Assembly (NCBI GenBank): GCA_019694835.1
Contig: JAIBBE010000066.1
Coordinates: 62,001-126,000 of the forward strand
Reading direction: 5' to 3'
Source of the DNA: Fimbriimonadaceae bacterium
GTDB lineage: Bacteria; Armatimonadota; Fimbriimonadia; Fimbriimonadales; Fimbriimonadaceae
DNA length: 64,000 nt
The stretch's first letter is position 1; every line of letters starts with the position of its first letter. This document shows, piece by piece, positions 34,106 to 43,729 of the stretch. The notes beneath the pieces were generated by a model. That model saw nothing but the letters and a program-made list of their open reading frames with translations. It ran no database searches and had not been told where the DNA came from. The position numbers and the translations under genes are program-made.

Positions 34106-34545
34106 AATGGGAAGACACCTTGCTTTTCAAAGCGAACAGGAAGGTCAGTCTGTGAAAATTGCACAAATGCCCCCGGCTGACAAAAGATCCAAAGCCCGAA
34201 CTGGGCGGAGTCAATAGAGTAGCGTATGACGACCTCGCTAGTCGAACTCTCAACTCCCAATACTTTGACTGCATCATGCGTGCTCGGTCTTTCGCCGAGC
34301 GAAATGGATGCTATCGCGTATTTGGACCAGTCATTCACCAGAGTGCTGTTGGGGTAAGCCGCCTTGAATTCGGCCTCTGTGCGGAAGACCTGCTCGCCTG
34401 CTCGGGCGTTACCAATATGAGGTCCCGATTCTAGCGATCTCCATGTGAAAGGAGCAGGGCTGGAACTTCCGCCAGATCCGCCGCAACCTTGAATCAAGGA
34501 GGCGCAGAGCAGTGTCGTGACGATGCTGAGTATGGTGTATCTCAT
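34102..34545 (-). CDS. Small lipoprotein of unknown function
   Basis: 147 residues. N-terminus MRYTILSIVTTLLCASLIQG followed by Cys gives a clear lipobox (LIQGC), then a Gly/Ser-rich linker. The mature part contains VFRTEAEFKAAYPNS and a beta-strand-rich end with EVVIRYSIDS. No family was recognised. Its 3' end overlaps the convergent cyclase-like gene by four bases. The next gene upstream on the same strand is another lipoprotein. Confidence 0.65.
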   Translation of the reverse strand: MRYTILSIVTTLLCASLIQGCGGSGGSSSPAPFTWRSLESGPHIGNARAGEQVFRTEAEFKAAYPNSTLVNDWSKYAIASISLGERPSTHDAVKVLGVESSTSEVVIRYSIDSAQFGLWIFCQPGAFVQFSQTDLPVRFEKQGVFPF

Positions 34546-34626
34546 GGTTGGTTTCTCCGATCCCCATGGTAAGCCGTCCCCATTGCCGGATATGTGACGT
34601 CTGGTAGATTTGTACCGTGATCTGCG

Positions 34627-35196
34627 TCACGGGCCAGCCAAGTACTCCATGGATCGCACGAGTTGGTCGCCAACGCGCTGCTCCTGGCGTAACATTCCAA
34701 TTCCCTCATGAAACCACGTCGTCAAAGTAATCGGACTTCCGAGCCCGCGGAGAACCACCTCGGATCGCCTTGTTTCATAAGTCTGACCGCCAATAGTCAC
34801 CGTATCTTTTGCTTGGACGATGTCGGCGGTCGCCTCTTTCGCTCCCGACAAAGTCTTAGCGATGCCACTCCATCTTCTTGATGCCTTATCGCTCTCACCG
34901 ATTAAGATGGGCAGTGCCGGGCTTAGGCGAGTGCCCGGGAGATCCTCAACCAGGAAGTTTCCGCCCTTCCAGGCCACCCGAGAGTTGCCCATCGGTCCGG
35001 TTAGTTCATAGCCTTCGACATCTGCAACGGAGATCGTTCGGAGTACCTTAAGATCTTCTACCCGGCTGAGAAATCCAGCCCTCACGGAGTAGGTCCATTT
35101 GCTGCCGACTGCCAAGGGCATGAAGGCTGAACCTCGGTTGCCACCACAGCCAGCGAGAACAAGCGCGACCAGGGAGATAGCAGCACACCGGATCAC
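34627..35196 (-). CDS. Lipoprotein of unknown function downstream of uvrD
   Basis: 189 residues. MIRCAAISLVALVLAGCGGN carries the lipobox VLAGC. The mature part is mostly beta (PLAVGSKWTYSV, then VTIGGQTYETRRSEVV and TTWFHEGIGMLRQEQ), like the short beta-barrel or LolA-like proteins found as lipoproteins in many genomes, but no family can be assigned. The start lies 5 bases after the uvrD stop, so it is probably expressed from the uvrD transcript. Confidence 0.68.
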   Translation of the reverse strand: MIRCAAISLVALVLAGCGGNRGSAFMPLAVGSKWTYSVRAGFLSRVEDLKVLRTISVADVEGYELTGPMGNSRVAWKGGNFLVEDLPGTRLSPALPILIGESDKASRRWSGIAKTLSGAKEATADIVQAKDTVTIGGQTYETRRSEVVLRGLGSPITLTTWFHEGIGMLRQEQRVGDQLVRSMEYLAGP

Positions 35197-35201
35197 GTTC
35201 G

Positions 35202-37538
35202 TCAGACCGCCTCCAATCTTGCAAAGCCCTGTACCAATTTCTTCACTCCCGTAACTCCCGGGAATGCAACCGTAACTTCGACATCGTCCTTAAGGGGAAC
35301 GCACGCGATGACGACGCCGATTCCGAATTTGCCGTGCCGAACCTGCTGGCCCACCTTGAAGGGGGCGACCCAGTCGGGCGATTTGAGCGGACCTTTCGGG
35401 GCCTCGACCACGGTGTAGGACCCGCTCCGCTCGGGTCGCACGGTCCGAATCTCCTGTTCTCCCATCGGTCTGCTAAAGGGCGTAAGAGAATCGGATTCAA
35501 GGTGGCTGATATCGTCGAGGAATCGACTGGACCGATTGAAGTTTGGCTGACCAAAGAGCGTGCGTCTCCGCGCATAGGTCATGTGCAACTCTTCACGGGC
35601 TCTTGTCATGCCGACATAGCAAAGCCTTCGCTCTTCCTCCAGCTCAGAATCGGATCCTAGGGACCGCGAATGTGGGAAGACGCCTTCCTCAAGTCCGATC
35701 AGAAACACCACCGGATACTCGAGGCCCTTTGCTGTGTGAAGGGTCATCAAGGTCACTGCATCACCGTTGTTTCGCAGCGTATCGGCATCCGAAATCAGGG
35801 CTACTTGCTCAAGGAACGCGGAAAGCGAAGGGCCGGAATTGCGCGGTGTCAACGGCGCGGTATCGAAGAGGTTGAGCAGAGTTCCGCTAACATCGCCTGT
35901 CGTGACTTCGTCAAAATCCTCGAATGGATCGTGACCCAAGGTCTGCACCACAGCCTCGTCCTCTTCAGCGGTTGCGTCGTACTGGTGGGCGACGTTTAGA
36001 AACTCCTGGAGGTTCTGCAATCGGTCGATCGACTCTTCCGAATTCTCGACCTTCAGTTCCTCCATGTAACCTGATCGATTAAGGACATGCTGAAGAACGG
36101 CAGCGACCGAACCATCGGCAGCAATGCGCTGACCCTCTTCAATAACACCGATGAAGTGTTTGAACCCGTAATGCGTCTTTTTGGCGAGGCGATGCAGAAA
36201 TTCCTGATCGTGAGCGGTTTCATAGAGGCTCGACCCTCGTTTTGCGGCAAGTGCTTCGAGCGCCCTCAAAGTTGTCGAGCCAATTGACCGTGCAGGTACG
36301 TTGATGACGCGGCGAAAGCTCACATCGTCCTTCGGATTGTGGATCACTCGCAGGTAGGCCACCATATCCTTGACCTCTTTACGGTCATAGAACCGCTGAC
36401 CGCCGATCAGCACGTGCGGAATCCGCATCGTCAAGAAGGCCTCTTCCATCGCGCGGCTTTGCGCGTTCGTACGATACAGAACGGCGATATCGCCAAACTT
36501 GCGCCGACCGGATCGGGTATCTTTCACGACACGGTCGGCAACGAGCATCGCCTCATCGTTCTCCGTTCCCGCTTCGCTGATAGTGAAGGGCACGCCGGTC
36601 GGATTTTCGGTCCAAAGCTTCTTTTCGGCTCTCGTTCGGTTGTGTCTAATGACTTCGTATGCTGCCTCTAAGATGTTGGGTGTACTTCGGTAATTCTGAG
36701 CAAGCGTAATCACCTTGGCGTCGGGATGATCACTGCTAAACCTGAGCATCAGGGAAACATCGGCCCCGCGCCAAGCATAGATGGACTGATCGTCGTCGCC
36801 GACAATGACGATATTGCGATGTTTGCCGGAGATCAGGTCGGCAAACTTATACTGGACCAAGTTGACGTCTTGGTACTCATCCACGAGAACATGGAGAAAT
36901 CGATCCTGGTACTTCTGCAAAACTTCCGGGCAACTCTGGAAGAGTTTGACCGTTTGTAAGAGGATATCGTCGAAGTCTAGCGCGCCCAGTTCGCGGAGCC
37001 TACGGTCGTAGTCTTTGTAAACACCCGCGACGATCTGTTCCATGAAACCGGTTGCCTCGTCCGCATAGGCTGCCGGGCTCATCAGCTTTTCCTTGGCTTG
37101 GCTGATCATATGGAGAACTGGACGGGCTTGAATTGATTTCTCATTGAGGTCTCTCTTCTTAAGAATCTCCTTGACCAACGAGATCTGATCCGAATCATCG
37201 TAAATTGTGAAATTTGGATCGAGCCCCATCGCGGATCCACTCATCCGCAAAATGCGCGCGCAAATCGAGTGGAAGGTCCCAATCCACATGGCGCGGGCCT
37301 CCGGTCCAACCATGCCCTCAACTCGGTCACGCATCTCCTTTGCCGCCTTGTTCGTGAAGGTGACCGCAAGAATTCGGCTTCCCCAGACACCCTCGGCGAC
37401 CAAGCGGGCGATTCGGCACGTGATCACGCGCGTCTTGCCCGAGCCGGCACCCGCAAAGATCAGCATGGGGCCGCCCGGCCAATTGACAGCTTCAAGCTGC
37501 TCGGGATTGAGGGAGGCAGTGTCAAAGGGAATCGTCAT
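35202..37538 (-). CDS. uvrD: UvrD/PcrA-type DNA helicase
   Basis: About 778 residues from ATG 37538 (MTIPFDTASLNPEQLEAVNW); an in-frame ATG at 37604 would add an unrelated extension. Superfamily 1 helicase motifs in order: Q motif and Walker A FAGAGSGKTRVITCRI, Walker B LVDEYQDVN, QSIYAWRGAD, LAQNYRST, TLHTAKGLEYPVVFL and CYVGMTRAREELHMTY. The C-terminus VRHGKFGIGVVI is the PcrA/UvrD tail. Such helicases move 3' to 5' and act in nucleotide-excision repair, mismatch repair and removal of RecA from DNA. Divergent from a second UvrD-family gene at 37592 across a 53-base gap. Confidence 0.95.
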   Translation of the reverse strand: MTIPFDTASLNPEQLEAVNWPGGPMLIFAGAGSGKTRVITCRIARLVAEGVWGSRILAVTFTNKAAKEMRDRVEGMVGPEARAMWIGTFHSICARILRMSGSAMGLDPNFTIYDDSDQISLVKEILKKRDLNEKSIQARPVLHMISQAKEKLMSPAAYADEATGFMEQIVAGVYKDYDRRLRELGALDFDDILLQTVKLFQSCPEVLQKYQDRFLHVLVDEYQDVNLVQYKFADLISGKHRNIVIVGDDDQSIYAWRGADVSLMLRFSSDHPDAKVITLAQNYRSTPNILEAAYEVIRHNRTRAEKKLWTENPTGVPFTISEAGTENDEAMLVADRVVKDTRSGRRKFGDIAVLYRTNAQSRAMEEAFLTMRIPHVLIGGQRFYDRKEVKDMVAYLRVIHNPKDDVSFRRVINVPARSIGSTTLRALEALAAKRGSSLYETAHDQEFLHRLAKKTHYGFKHFIGVIEEGQRIAADGSVAAVLQHVLNRSGYMEELKVENSEESIDRLQNLQEFLNVAHQYDATAEEDEAVVQTLGHDPFEDFDEVTTGDVSGTLLNLFDTAPLTPRNSGPSLSAFLEQVALISDADTLRNNGDAVTLMTLHTAKGLEYPVVFLIGLEEGVFPHSRSLGSDSELEEERRLCYVGMTRAREELHMTYARRRTLFGQPNFNRSSRFLDDISHLESDSLTPFSRPMGEQEIRTVRPERSGSYTVVEAPKGPLKSPDWVAPFKVGQQVRHGKFGIGVVIACVPLKDDVEVTVAFPGVTGVKKLVQGFARLEAV

Positions 37539-37591
37539 TGGGACGTTCCAATTATCCCTCATTGGGACACCCGATTCATAATAGATGGACC

Positions 37592-39937
37592 GTGTCCGAC
37601 GCAATCCTGACCCCAGCCCAGGAGCGAGTTGCCTACTGCAGCGACCCGCGGATTAGCATCCGTGCATCGGCAGGTGCAGGGAAGACGCGCGTTCTTACGG
37701 CACGATACTTGTGGCACGTGGTCGAAGGTGGCCTTTCGCCAGAGAAGATTTTAACCATTACGTTTACGCGTAAGGCTGCGGCAGAGATGAAGCGGCGGAT
37801 CGTCAGCCAATTGCGTGATCAGGGTCGTGACGCCGATGCGCAGATCGCCGAGACCGGCCCTATCCAAACCATTCATGGGTTTTGCGAGAGATTATTGCGC
37901 GAGAATGCGCTTCCGGCTGGAATTGACCCCAAGTTCGAGGTCCTCGCCGACGGGGCTCAGAGCAGGCGATACTTTGACTACGCTGTTCGCCGCGCTTTGG
38001 GCGAACTTTGTGACACTTCGGATTTCGTACGGGCTCTCATGCTCGAACTTGCTACCGTTGGTGATTACGGCGCACCCGAAGGTCTCCTAGGACGCACCGC
38101 ATCTGAAGTCGAGAGGGTCCTATCCAAGATCAGGGGGAGTGGCGTCAAACCTGACGATCTCGCTGAGATCTACACTAGTCCACAAGACTATCGAAAATGC
38201 GCGACCGCATTGATGCGAGAGCGACTGGGCTCAGAATGGACGAGTGGCGTTGGAGGCCTGCCCCCCGATGCAGCACAGAAGCTGTGGGCAGAGGAACTCC
38301 AAGCGGCGGGCATACGGAAGCCGAAGTGGCTGCGTTCCGCCAGTCCGGAAAGTGAGAATCAGGCGGCCGAATTTGCTGTGGGACTTGGACAACTCGTGCT
38401 CTCGACATGGCTCCACTTAACCGCAGAGATGGAACGGACCCAAGCATTTGACTTTACAGAACTAGAAACCCGGGCCGTGAGTGTGGTCGAGTCGAATGAG
38501 AGTGTGCGCGAGCGGCTAAAGAGGCAGTACAGAGTCGTCATGGTGGACGAAGCTCAAGATGTAAATCCAATGCAGTACCGCCTTTTGGGCGCCATGGGAA
38601 TCGCCCAAGAAACATTTGTTGGCGATCCCCAGCAGTCTATTTACATGTTTCGTCAAGCAAATCGAGAGCTGTTTATCAAGCATGCGACCTCCGGAATAAC
38701 GTATGAACTCAGGACGAACCACAGATCGGTGGACGGGATACTGTCTTTTGTCGACACTCTTTTTGGCCAACTGTGGGGCTCTGACTATATGCCGATGAAG
38801 TCGGGCGCAATCCTTGACGATGCTGATCCTTTCAAGAGCGAGCTGATCAGTTACAACGGCATCGAGTTTTGGAACCAGAACGCTAGCGACCCAAGCCTGA
38901 CAGCCAACTGCATAAAGGAGATCATCACCCAGGGTAAGCACAAGCCAGGCGAGATTGCCGTTCTTACGCGAGGCGCAAAGGCTGCTAATGATCTGGCCCC
39001 TCACCTTGATCGATTGGGATTAGAGTACCGAATCGTCGGCGGGGCAGAGAACTTTTACACCCGAATGGAGGTGCGCGATCTGGCGAACGCCCTTCAGGCC
39101 CTTGCCAATCCATACGACGATTTCGCCCTCTTAGCGCTCTTGCGGTCGCCAATCGTTGGTTTATCACTCGATTCTATTGTCCTTCTGGGCCGACTAAAAC
39201 CTGTTGCAGAGACGCTCCGCTTGGTGCCTTCGACGACTTCGGAGCCCTTCGATCCGGCCCTTGACTCGGATGTCGAAGTGATTGAGAAATTACGAGAGTG
39301 GTTCTTGCCCTTGCATGCTTACGCCGACCGCCTTCCTGCATGGGAGCTCCTCTCTGAAATCCTCAGCGTAACGCCCTATCTCGACCGGATTGCCGCCCGA
39401 CCCAACGGTCGACAGATGATCGCGAACATCAGAAAACTTCAAGATCTCGCCTCAAAGGAGCCGGAGCTGGGAGCTGTACCCTATGCCGAACAAATACGTG
39501 AGATTCAGCGAGTACGCCATAAGGAAGGAGATGCTCCTGCTGTCGATGACGGGGCTGACATCATCACCTTGATGACAATCCATAAGGCAAAAGGCCTTGA
39601 GTTTCCATGTGTGGTGCTTCCGGAGCTGCACGAAGAGCCGCGAAAGAGCAGACCCAGGGTTCTCCTGGATCCGGCTACCGGAATCATAGCCGTGAAGTTC
39701 GGAAAGGAGCCTCCGCTGATCTATCGGATGCTGGAGCATGATGTGAGAGAAAGTGAAGAAGAAGAGGAACTCAGAGTGCTGTATGTTGGCATGACTCGTG
39801 CGGAGAGGACATTGTGCCTCTGTGTTGGCGAAAGAGCCAAACAGAGAACCCATGCGAGGACCATTGCTTCTCGATTTCGATTCAGTGAGACGGTTCCCCC
39901 CGGAATCATCATCCGGGGGAGCGTCGGCTCAGAGTGA
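37592..39937 (+). CDS. Second UvrD/Rep-family helicase
   Basis: About 781 residues from GTG 37592 (VSDAILTPAQERVAYC), chosen because the Q motif and P-loop begin there; an ATG at 37538 would add 18 residues encoded from the uvrD start region. Motifs: ASAGAGKTRVLTARYL, VMVDEAQDVNPMQYRLLGA, VGDPQQSIYMFRQAN, LRTNHRS, MTIHKAKGLEFPCVVLPEL and RVLYVGMTRAERTLCL. The sequence between these motifs is unlike the neighbouring UvrD, so this is a distinct subfamily, closer to AddA/UvrD-like helicases without a nuclease domain. Likely role in DNA repair or recombination. Its 3' end overlaps the convergent TPR gene by 9 bases. Confidence 0.9.
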   Translation: MSDAILTPAQERVAYCSDPRISIRASAGAGKTRVLTARYLWHVVEGGLSPEKILTITFTRKAAAEMKRRIVSQLRDQGRDADAQIAETGPIQTIHGFCERLLRENALPAGIDPKFEVLADGAQSRRYFDYAVRRALGELCDTSDFVRALMLELATVGDYGAPEGLLGRTASEVERVLSKIRGSGVKPDDLAEIYTSPQDYRKCATALMRERLGSEWTSGVGGLPPDAAQKLWAEELQAAGIRKPKWLRSASPESENQAAEFAVGLGQLVLSTWLHLTAEMERTQAFDFTELETRAVSVVESNESVRERLKRQYRVVMVDEAQDVNPMQYRLLGAMGIAQETFVGDPQQSIYMFRQANRELFIKHATSGITYELRTNHRSVDGILSFVDTLFGQLWGSDYMPMKSGAILDDADPFKSELISYNGIEFWNQNASDPSLTANCIKEIITQGKHKPGEIAVLTRGAKAANDLAPHLDRLGLEYRIVGGAENFYTRMEVRDLANALQALANPYDDFALLALLRSPIVGLSLDSIVLLGRLKPVAETLRLVPSTTSEPFDPALDSDVEVIEKLREWFLPLHAYADRLPAWELLSEILSVTPYLDRIAARPNGRQMIANIRKLQDLASKEPELGAVPYAEQIREIQRVRHKEGDAPAVDDGADIITLMTIHKAKGLEFPCVVLPELHEEPRKSRPRVLLDPATGIIAVKFGKEPPLIYRMLEHDVRESEEEEELRVLYVGMTRAERTLCLCVGERAKQRTHARTIASRFRFSETVPPGIIIRGSVGSE

Positions 39938-41218
39938 TGCGTATCGGGCGTCAACGTACAGGGTGCTGAAATTAGGATTAAGGCTTTGAGCCCGTGCCAG
40001 CAGTTGTCGTGAACCCAGAGTGTTGCCGAGGGCACTCTCAATGCAAGACGCACGGTACCAAACCAGTGCATCCTGGACATTCGTTCGCATAGCCCTCATA
40101 ATGAAGGCTTTGGCCTCAGTTGCATTTCCACTCTTCAAGAGTGCCCACGCATAGGCGGAGTTCGCCGCCACCGAGTCATGGGACTGGGCCTCCGACTTCA
40201 GAAGTTCCAAAGCAACCTTCATGTCGCCATGATGATCGACCATCGCGACGCCGAGGAAGAGTTCGTCACCAGCGATGCCATATTGAAGGTGCTTGTCGCG
40301 TATGGCTGAGAGATTTTCCACCTGTTTGGCGGCGAGTTCGGACTTCCCTACGCGTTTGTGGAGGTCAGCTAACTCGAGCACATAGGCAGGACTGGCTCCA
40401 TCTGCTGTCGCTCGATTCAGCAAGTCTATCGCGTCGTCAAACTTGCCTTGACTTATCCGGACTTTCGCCAGAACGGCTTGAGCATGACGGTAGTCAGGTA
40501 AGTCCTTCAGAACATACTCTGATATCTGTTCGGCTTGGAGCACGTTTCCCGTTTGAAAAGCCATAGTGGCTAACTGAGTACGGCACCAGGCAGTGTTTTC
40601 TGGGTAGGTTCCGCCGGCATCAATCGCTTTCTGCATAAGAGCCATGGCACCTTTGGGGTTGCCCATGATCCAGCGGACCTGGGCGCCCCGACTGTACGAA
40701 GCTAATCCTGGTTTGAGGTCAACCATCATTTGTGCGGCATCGGCAGCGTTCTCGTATTTGCCGATTTCCAAATACGAGTCGCAAAGAACGCCATATGCAT
40801 CTGCGTCTCCAGGATCAAGCGCGATCGCTCGCTGCGCCAACTGAATGGCCCCAGTGAAGTCATGGAAGATGGTCAAGGCATAGGCGAGATTATGCAAACT
40901 TGCCGTGCTGGTCCCATGCTTCTCGACCGCTCTTTCAAGCAGTGACCGTCCCTTGACGTACCACGCTGGGTCCCCAGTTTCGCGGGCCTTTTGAATATAT
41001 GCAAGGGCAAGGGTGTTCATTATCTTCTCATCAGTAGGCCTCTTTGTCAACAGAGACTCCTGCTTGGAGATGACGGACTCCAGGCGTGCATTCTTTGAAA
41101 CAAGGACCGTCGCGATCGCTTTGAGGTCAGTGTGGCTAAGGCCTGATTTGGAACCAGCTTCGCAACCAAGAAGGGTGAAAGCGAGTGTGATCAGGAAGAA
41201 TTGCGGCAGTACTTTCAT
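39929..41218 (-). CDS. TPR-repeat lipoprotein
   Basis: 429 residues. The signal sequence MKVLPQFFLITLAFTLLGC gives a lipobox at Cys19. The rest is TPR repeats (EKIMNTLALAYIQKARETGD, LHNLAYALTIFHDFTGAIQL, ADAYGVLCDSYLEIGKYENA, AQAVLAKVRISQGKFDDAID). It is probably a scaffold anchored in a membrane and facing the periplasm. Start supported by GAGGTAACCCC upstream. The stop of the prepilin-like gene lies 5 bases before this start, so they form an operon with the DUF4331 gene. Confidence 0.85.
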   Translation of the reverse strand: MKVLPQFFLITLAFTLLGCEAGSKSGLSHTDLKAIATVLVSKNARLESVISKQESLLTKRPTDEKIMNTLALAYIQKARETGDPAWYVKGRSLLERAVEKHGTSTASLHNLAYALTIFHDFTGAIQLAQRAIALDPGDADAYGVLCDSYLEIGKYENAADAAQMMVDLKPGLASYSRGAQVRWIMGNPKGAMALMQKAIDAGGTYPENTAWCRTQLATMAFQTGNVLQAEQISEYVLKDLPDYRHAQAVLAKVRISQGKFDDAIDLLNRATADGASPAYVLELADLHKRVGKSELAAKQVENLSAIRDKHLQYGIAGDELFLGVAMVDHHGDMKVALELLKSEAQSHDSVAANSAYAWALLKSGNATEAKAFIMRAMRTNVQDALVWYRASCIESALGNTLGSRQLLARAQSLNPNFSTLYVDARYASL

Positions 41219-41223
41219 AGGGG

Positions 41224-42120
41224 TTACCTCGGCGGATTCGATAAGGGGTATCGGACGCGATGATCAGGGAATTGGTCAATCCGAGCCTTGCCCCACCGCA
41301 TCCATTTGACGTGGCCGTCAGCATAGACATAATTCGCCCCGCCATTATGGCGGTCGAAAGCAAGCCATCCTTCCATGGGCCTACTTCCCGAACCCCACCT
41401 GACGAGGGCTGCTTCACCGGACCAGGTGTCATAGTCGTCTTGGGGGACGTAGGCGAAGTCGCTTGCCGGATCGGCAAAGCCAACAGAGTTGCGCTCGGAG
41501 AACATGATGATATTCGGGTCTTCAAGGCCCGCTAAGTCCGATTCGGTCGCAAAGCCCGGAAGGACGCCCTCAAGAGCGTATCGGCAGGATTTGTGCGTGA
41601 AGATGGAGTTTAAGAGGTAGCTCCACATCGTGAGGTTGCCCTCAACGGCTTTACACTGTTCACTATTCGGCGCGACCGTGCACTCCAAACCGATTTCCTC
41701 GATGCCTCCGTTGAAGGCGATGATGTCGGTCGAAAGAGAGGCCGATCGTGTGGCACCGTCAGCGGGACAGAAAAGGATTTGACGGTTCTTCATGTACGGC
41801 TGGAAGAAGATTGCCCAAGGCTTTTCTGCCTGGCTGTTTCCGAAGCCTCCCCCTTCGCAATCCTGTGGCAGTGCGGGGAGTTCCGTCGTAAGAGAGCCAT
41901 CGTCCAGGACGAAGTCTTCATGATGATGGAATAGTGCACCGTCATTGTCGCTCATGTACATCAGAGCACTTGTTGCGAGCTGCCGCTGGTTGCTAAGGCA
42001 CGTTGTCTGCTTAGCTGCATGTTTCGCCCTGGAAAACACGGGAAACAGGATCGCGGCGAGAATGGTAATGATCGCAATGACGACGAGTAGCTCAATGAGG
42101 GTGAATGCGTGTCTCTTCAT
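41224..42120 (-). CDS. Prepilin-like protein with H-X9-DG motif
   Basis: 298 residues. The N-terminus MKRHAFTLIELLVVIAIITI is a type IV prepilin leader: short basic leader, cleavage before Phe, Glu at position 5 of the mature helix. The C-terminal region contains RHNGGANYVYADGHVKW, the H-X9-DG signature of DUF1559-related pseudopilins abundant in Planctomycetes and Armatimonadota. Such proteins are probably processed by prepilin peptidase and built into pseudopili or a secretion apparatus. Exact partner unknown. It is followed at 5 bases by the TPR lipoprotein gene. Confidence 0.9.
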   Translation of the reverse strand: MKRHAFTLIELLVVIAIITILAAILFPVFSRAKHAAKQTTCLSNQRQLATSALMYMSDNDGALFHHHEDFVLDDGSLTTELPALPQDCEGGGFGNSQAEKPWAIFFQPYMKNRQILFCPADGATRSASLSTDIIAFNGGIEEIGLECTVAPNSEQCKAVEGNLTMWSYLLNSIFTHKSCRYALEGVLPGFATESDLAGLEDPNIIMFSERNSVGFADPASDFAYVPQDDYDTWSGEAALVRWGSGSRPMEGWLAFDRHNGGANYVYADGHVKWMRWGKARIDQFPDHRVRYPLSNPPR

Positions 42121-42177
42121 AGGATTCCACAGTTCGAAGTAGTGCTCCCCGCACTGACGCGGGGAGCTGAGTGATGA

Positions 42178-43596
42178 CTAGGGATGCAGACTAGAGGTCG
42201 CTCCACCCTGCGGAGTTCCGATGTACGGGAAGACTGTTGGATAGGGGAAGTCATTCGCGCTGACGTTATCGCTGACACTCACGATGTTCTGATACGATGG
42301 GCCACTCGCGACAGCAGTCAAAGCAATGTCGACAACATCGTCGCCAATCCGGCGACCATTCGGCCAACCCGAAGCGACTTGCTGGCCGGTGAATGCGCTG
42401 GTTCGTGTATCTCCACCGAAGACGCTCAGGCGATTGAAGCCTTGCTGTCCGGCAAGAGGCGGCGAGTCCATGGACGTGTCAAGACGAAGGTAGTCGGGGA
42501 TGAAGAACCCAACAAGGTCCGTGCGGTTGTTGACCTGAAGATTGGTGCCGAGGACGGCATTCAGGAGGAATGCCAGTTCACAGTTCTGCGCATACTGTCT
42601 GAACAGTTGCACGTCCTTGAAAGGTGTCGACCGGTTGTACAGATCCTTGGCGCCAAGCGAAACCAGGGTCTCGTTGAAGAGGGGATTGCCCATACGACCA
42701 ACCTGCACCCACTGACCAGAATTCTGATCATTATTCGAAGTCAGAATACGAGTTTTCTGTCGAGCAGTGGTTGCATAAACGCCAATGACGGGATTGTCAC
42801 CTTCTCGGACAATGCTCGACAAGGGTATCTGCATACAAATACTGTGAACATTGAGGCCACTGAAGCTATCTCGCCCTGGATCGCGAACCCCGAGAAAGTC
42901 GAAAATGCCGCCAGTGTCTGCGAAGAAAGCATCGTCTCGCTGGCCAGCGAAGACTCGGCTGCCATCTTTGATGGTGTAGATACTTTCAGCGGTGTAGCTG
43001 TCAAGCTCATTCGCGCTCATTGCGCCCGTGAGGAGGTTGCCATTTCCATCGTAATAGTTTGGCGTCGTACGCGGTCCGACGTTGCATGGAGGAACCATCA
43101 TGTTCTGGAGAGCTTGATTGATGCGACTCACACCAACGATCTTCTCAATGGTGTAGAACTGGGTTCGATTCATTCGATTATCGCCGACGCTCAGGATCGG
43201 GCCCGCTTCCGTTCCCAGACCGTACGAGAGAATTGTGTTGGGATTCTTGTAGGTACTTCGAAATCGAAAGTCGTATCGAATCGCATCGTTGTTTGCCCAA
43301 GACCACGTGCCGTTCCGGTTGCGGTTCTGCTTGACGATGTGAAGCTGGTAGAGAACATCATCGCCAAAGTGATAGTAGATGACGCCATTAGCGGGATCCT
43401 CAAGGGGAATCACGTTCATGATCAGATTAAGCTTCTTGTTTGCACCGGTGCCGGTAACAAACGAGTAGACATCCGAAATGTTTGCAACGGGATCTTGGAC
43501 GATTAACGGGGCGTCGCTATGGCTTGCCGCGATTGCACGGGAAACTGCGGTGCTTGCCAGAGCGGCAAGCAAGAAGGTTTTCATCGTAGGTTTCAT
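42178..43596 (-). CDS. DUF4331 domain-containing exported protein
   Basis: About 472 residues from ATG 43596, which has AGGAGA upstream. Signal peptide MKPTMKTFLLAALASTAVS with cleavage near RAIAA|SHSD. The mature start ASHSDAPLIVQDPVANISDV is typical of DUF4331, with TDVYSF-type sequence reading ISDVYSFV, and later FSGLNVHSICMQIPLSS. The function of the family is not established; it is secreted and often encoded beside TPR, HupE-like or cytochrome genes. Here it lies between a prepilin-like gene and a di-haem oxidoreductase. Confidence 0.88.
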   Translation of the reverse strand: MKPTMKTFLLAALASTAVSRAIAASHSDAPLIVQDPVANISDVYSFVTGTGANKKLNLIMNVIPLEDPANGVIYYHFGDDVLYQLHIVKQNRNRNGTWSWANNDAIRYDFRFRSTYKNPNTILSYGLGTEAGPILSVGDNRMNRTQFYTIEKIVGVSRINQALQNMMVPPCNVGPRTTPNYYDGNGNLLTGAMSANELDSYTAESIYTIKDGSRVFAGQRDDAFFADTGGIFDFLGVRDPGRDSFSGLNVHSICMQIPLSSIVREGDNPVIGVYATTARQKTRILTSNNDQNSGQWVQVGRMGNPLFNETLVSLGAKDLYNRSTPFKDVQLFRQYAQNCELAFLLNAVLGTNLQVNNRTDLVGFFIPDYLRLDTSMDSPPLAGQQGFNRLSVFGGDTRTSAFTGQQVASGWPNGRRIGDDVVDIALTAVASGPSYQNIVSVSDNVSANDFPYPTVFPYIGTPQGGATSSLHP

Positions 43597-43729
43597 AGAG
43601 TATCTCCTTGTCGCGAAGCAGATTCGCTGGACAATAGACACTCTAACGGGGCCGTCTTAAGCTACCCTTTCACCCATATGAACGCGATGTGAATAGAAGA
43701 GGGACTCGGCGAGAGCCCCTCTCAGTGAA

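Noticed and set aside
42184..43506. 440-codon frame antisense to the DUF4331 gene
   Set aside because: The minus-strand frame has a signal peptide, a good ribosome-binding site and DUF4331 motifs. The plus-strand frame is a shadow produced by codon bias.
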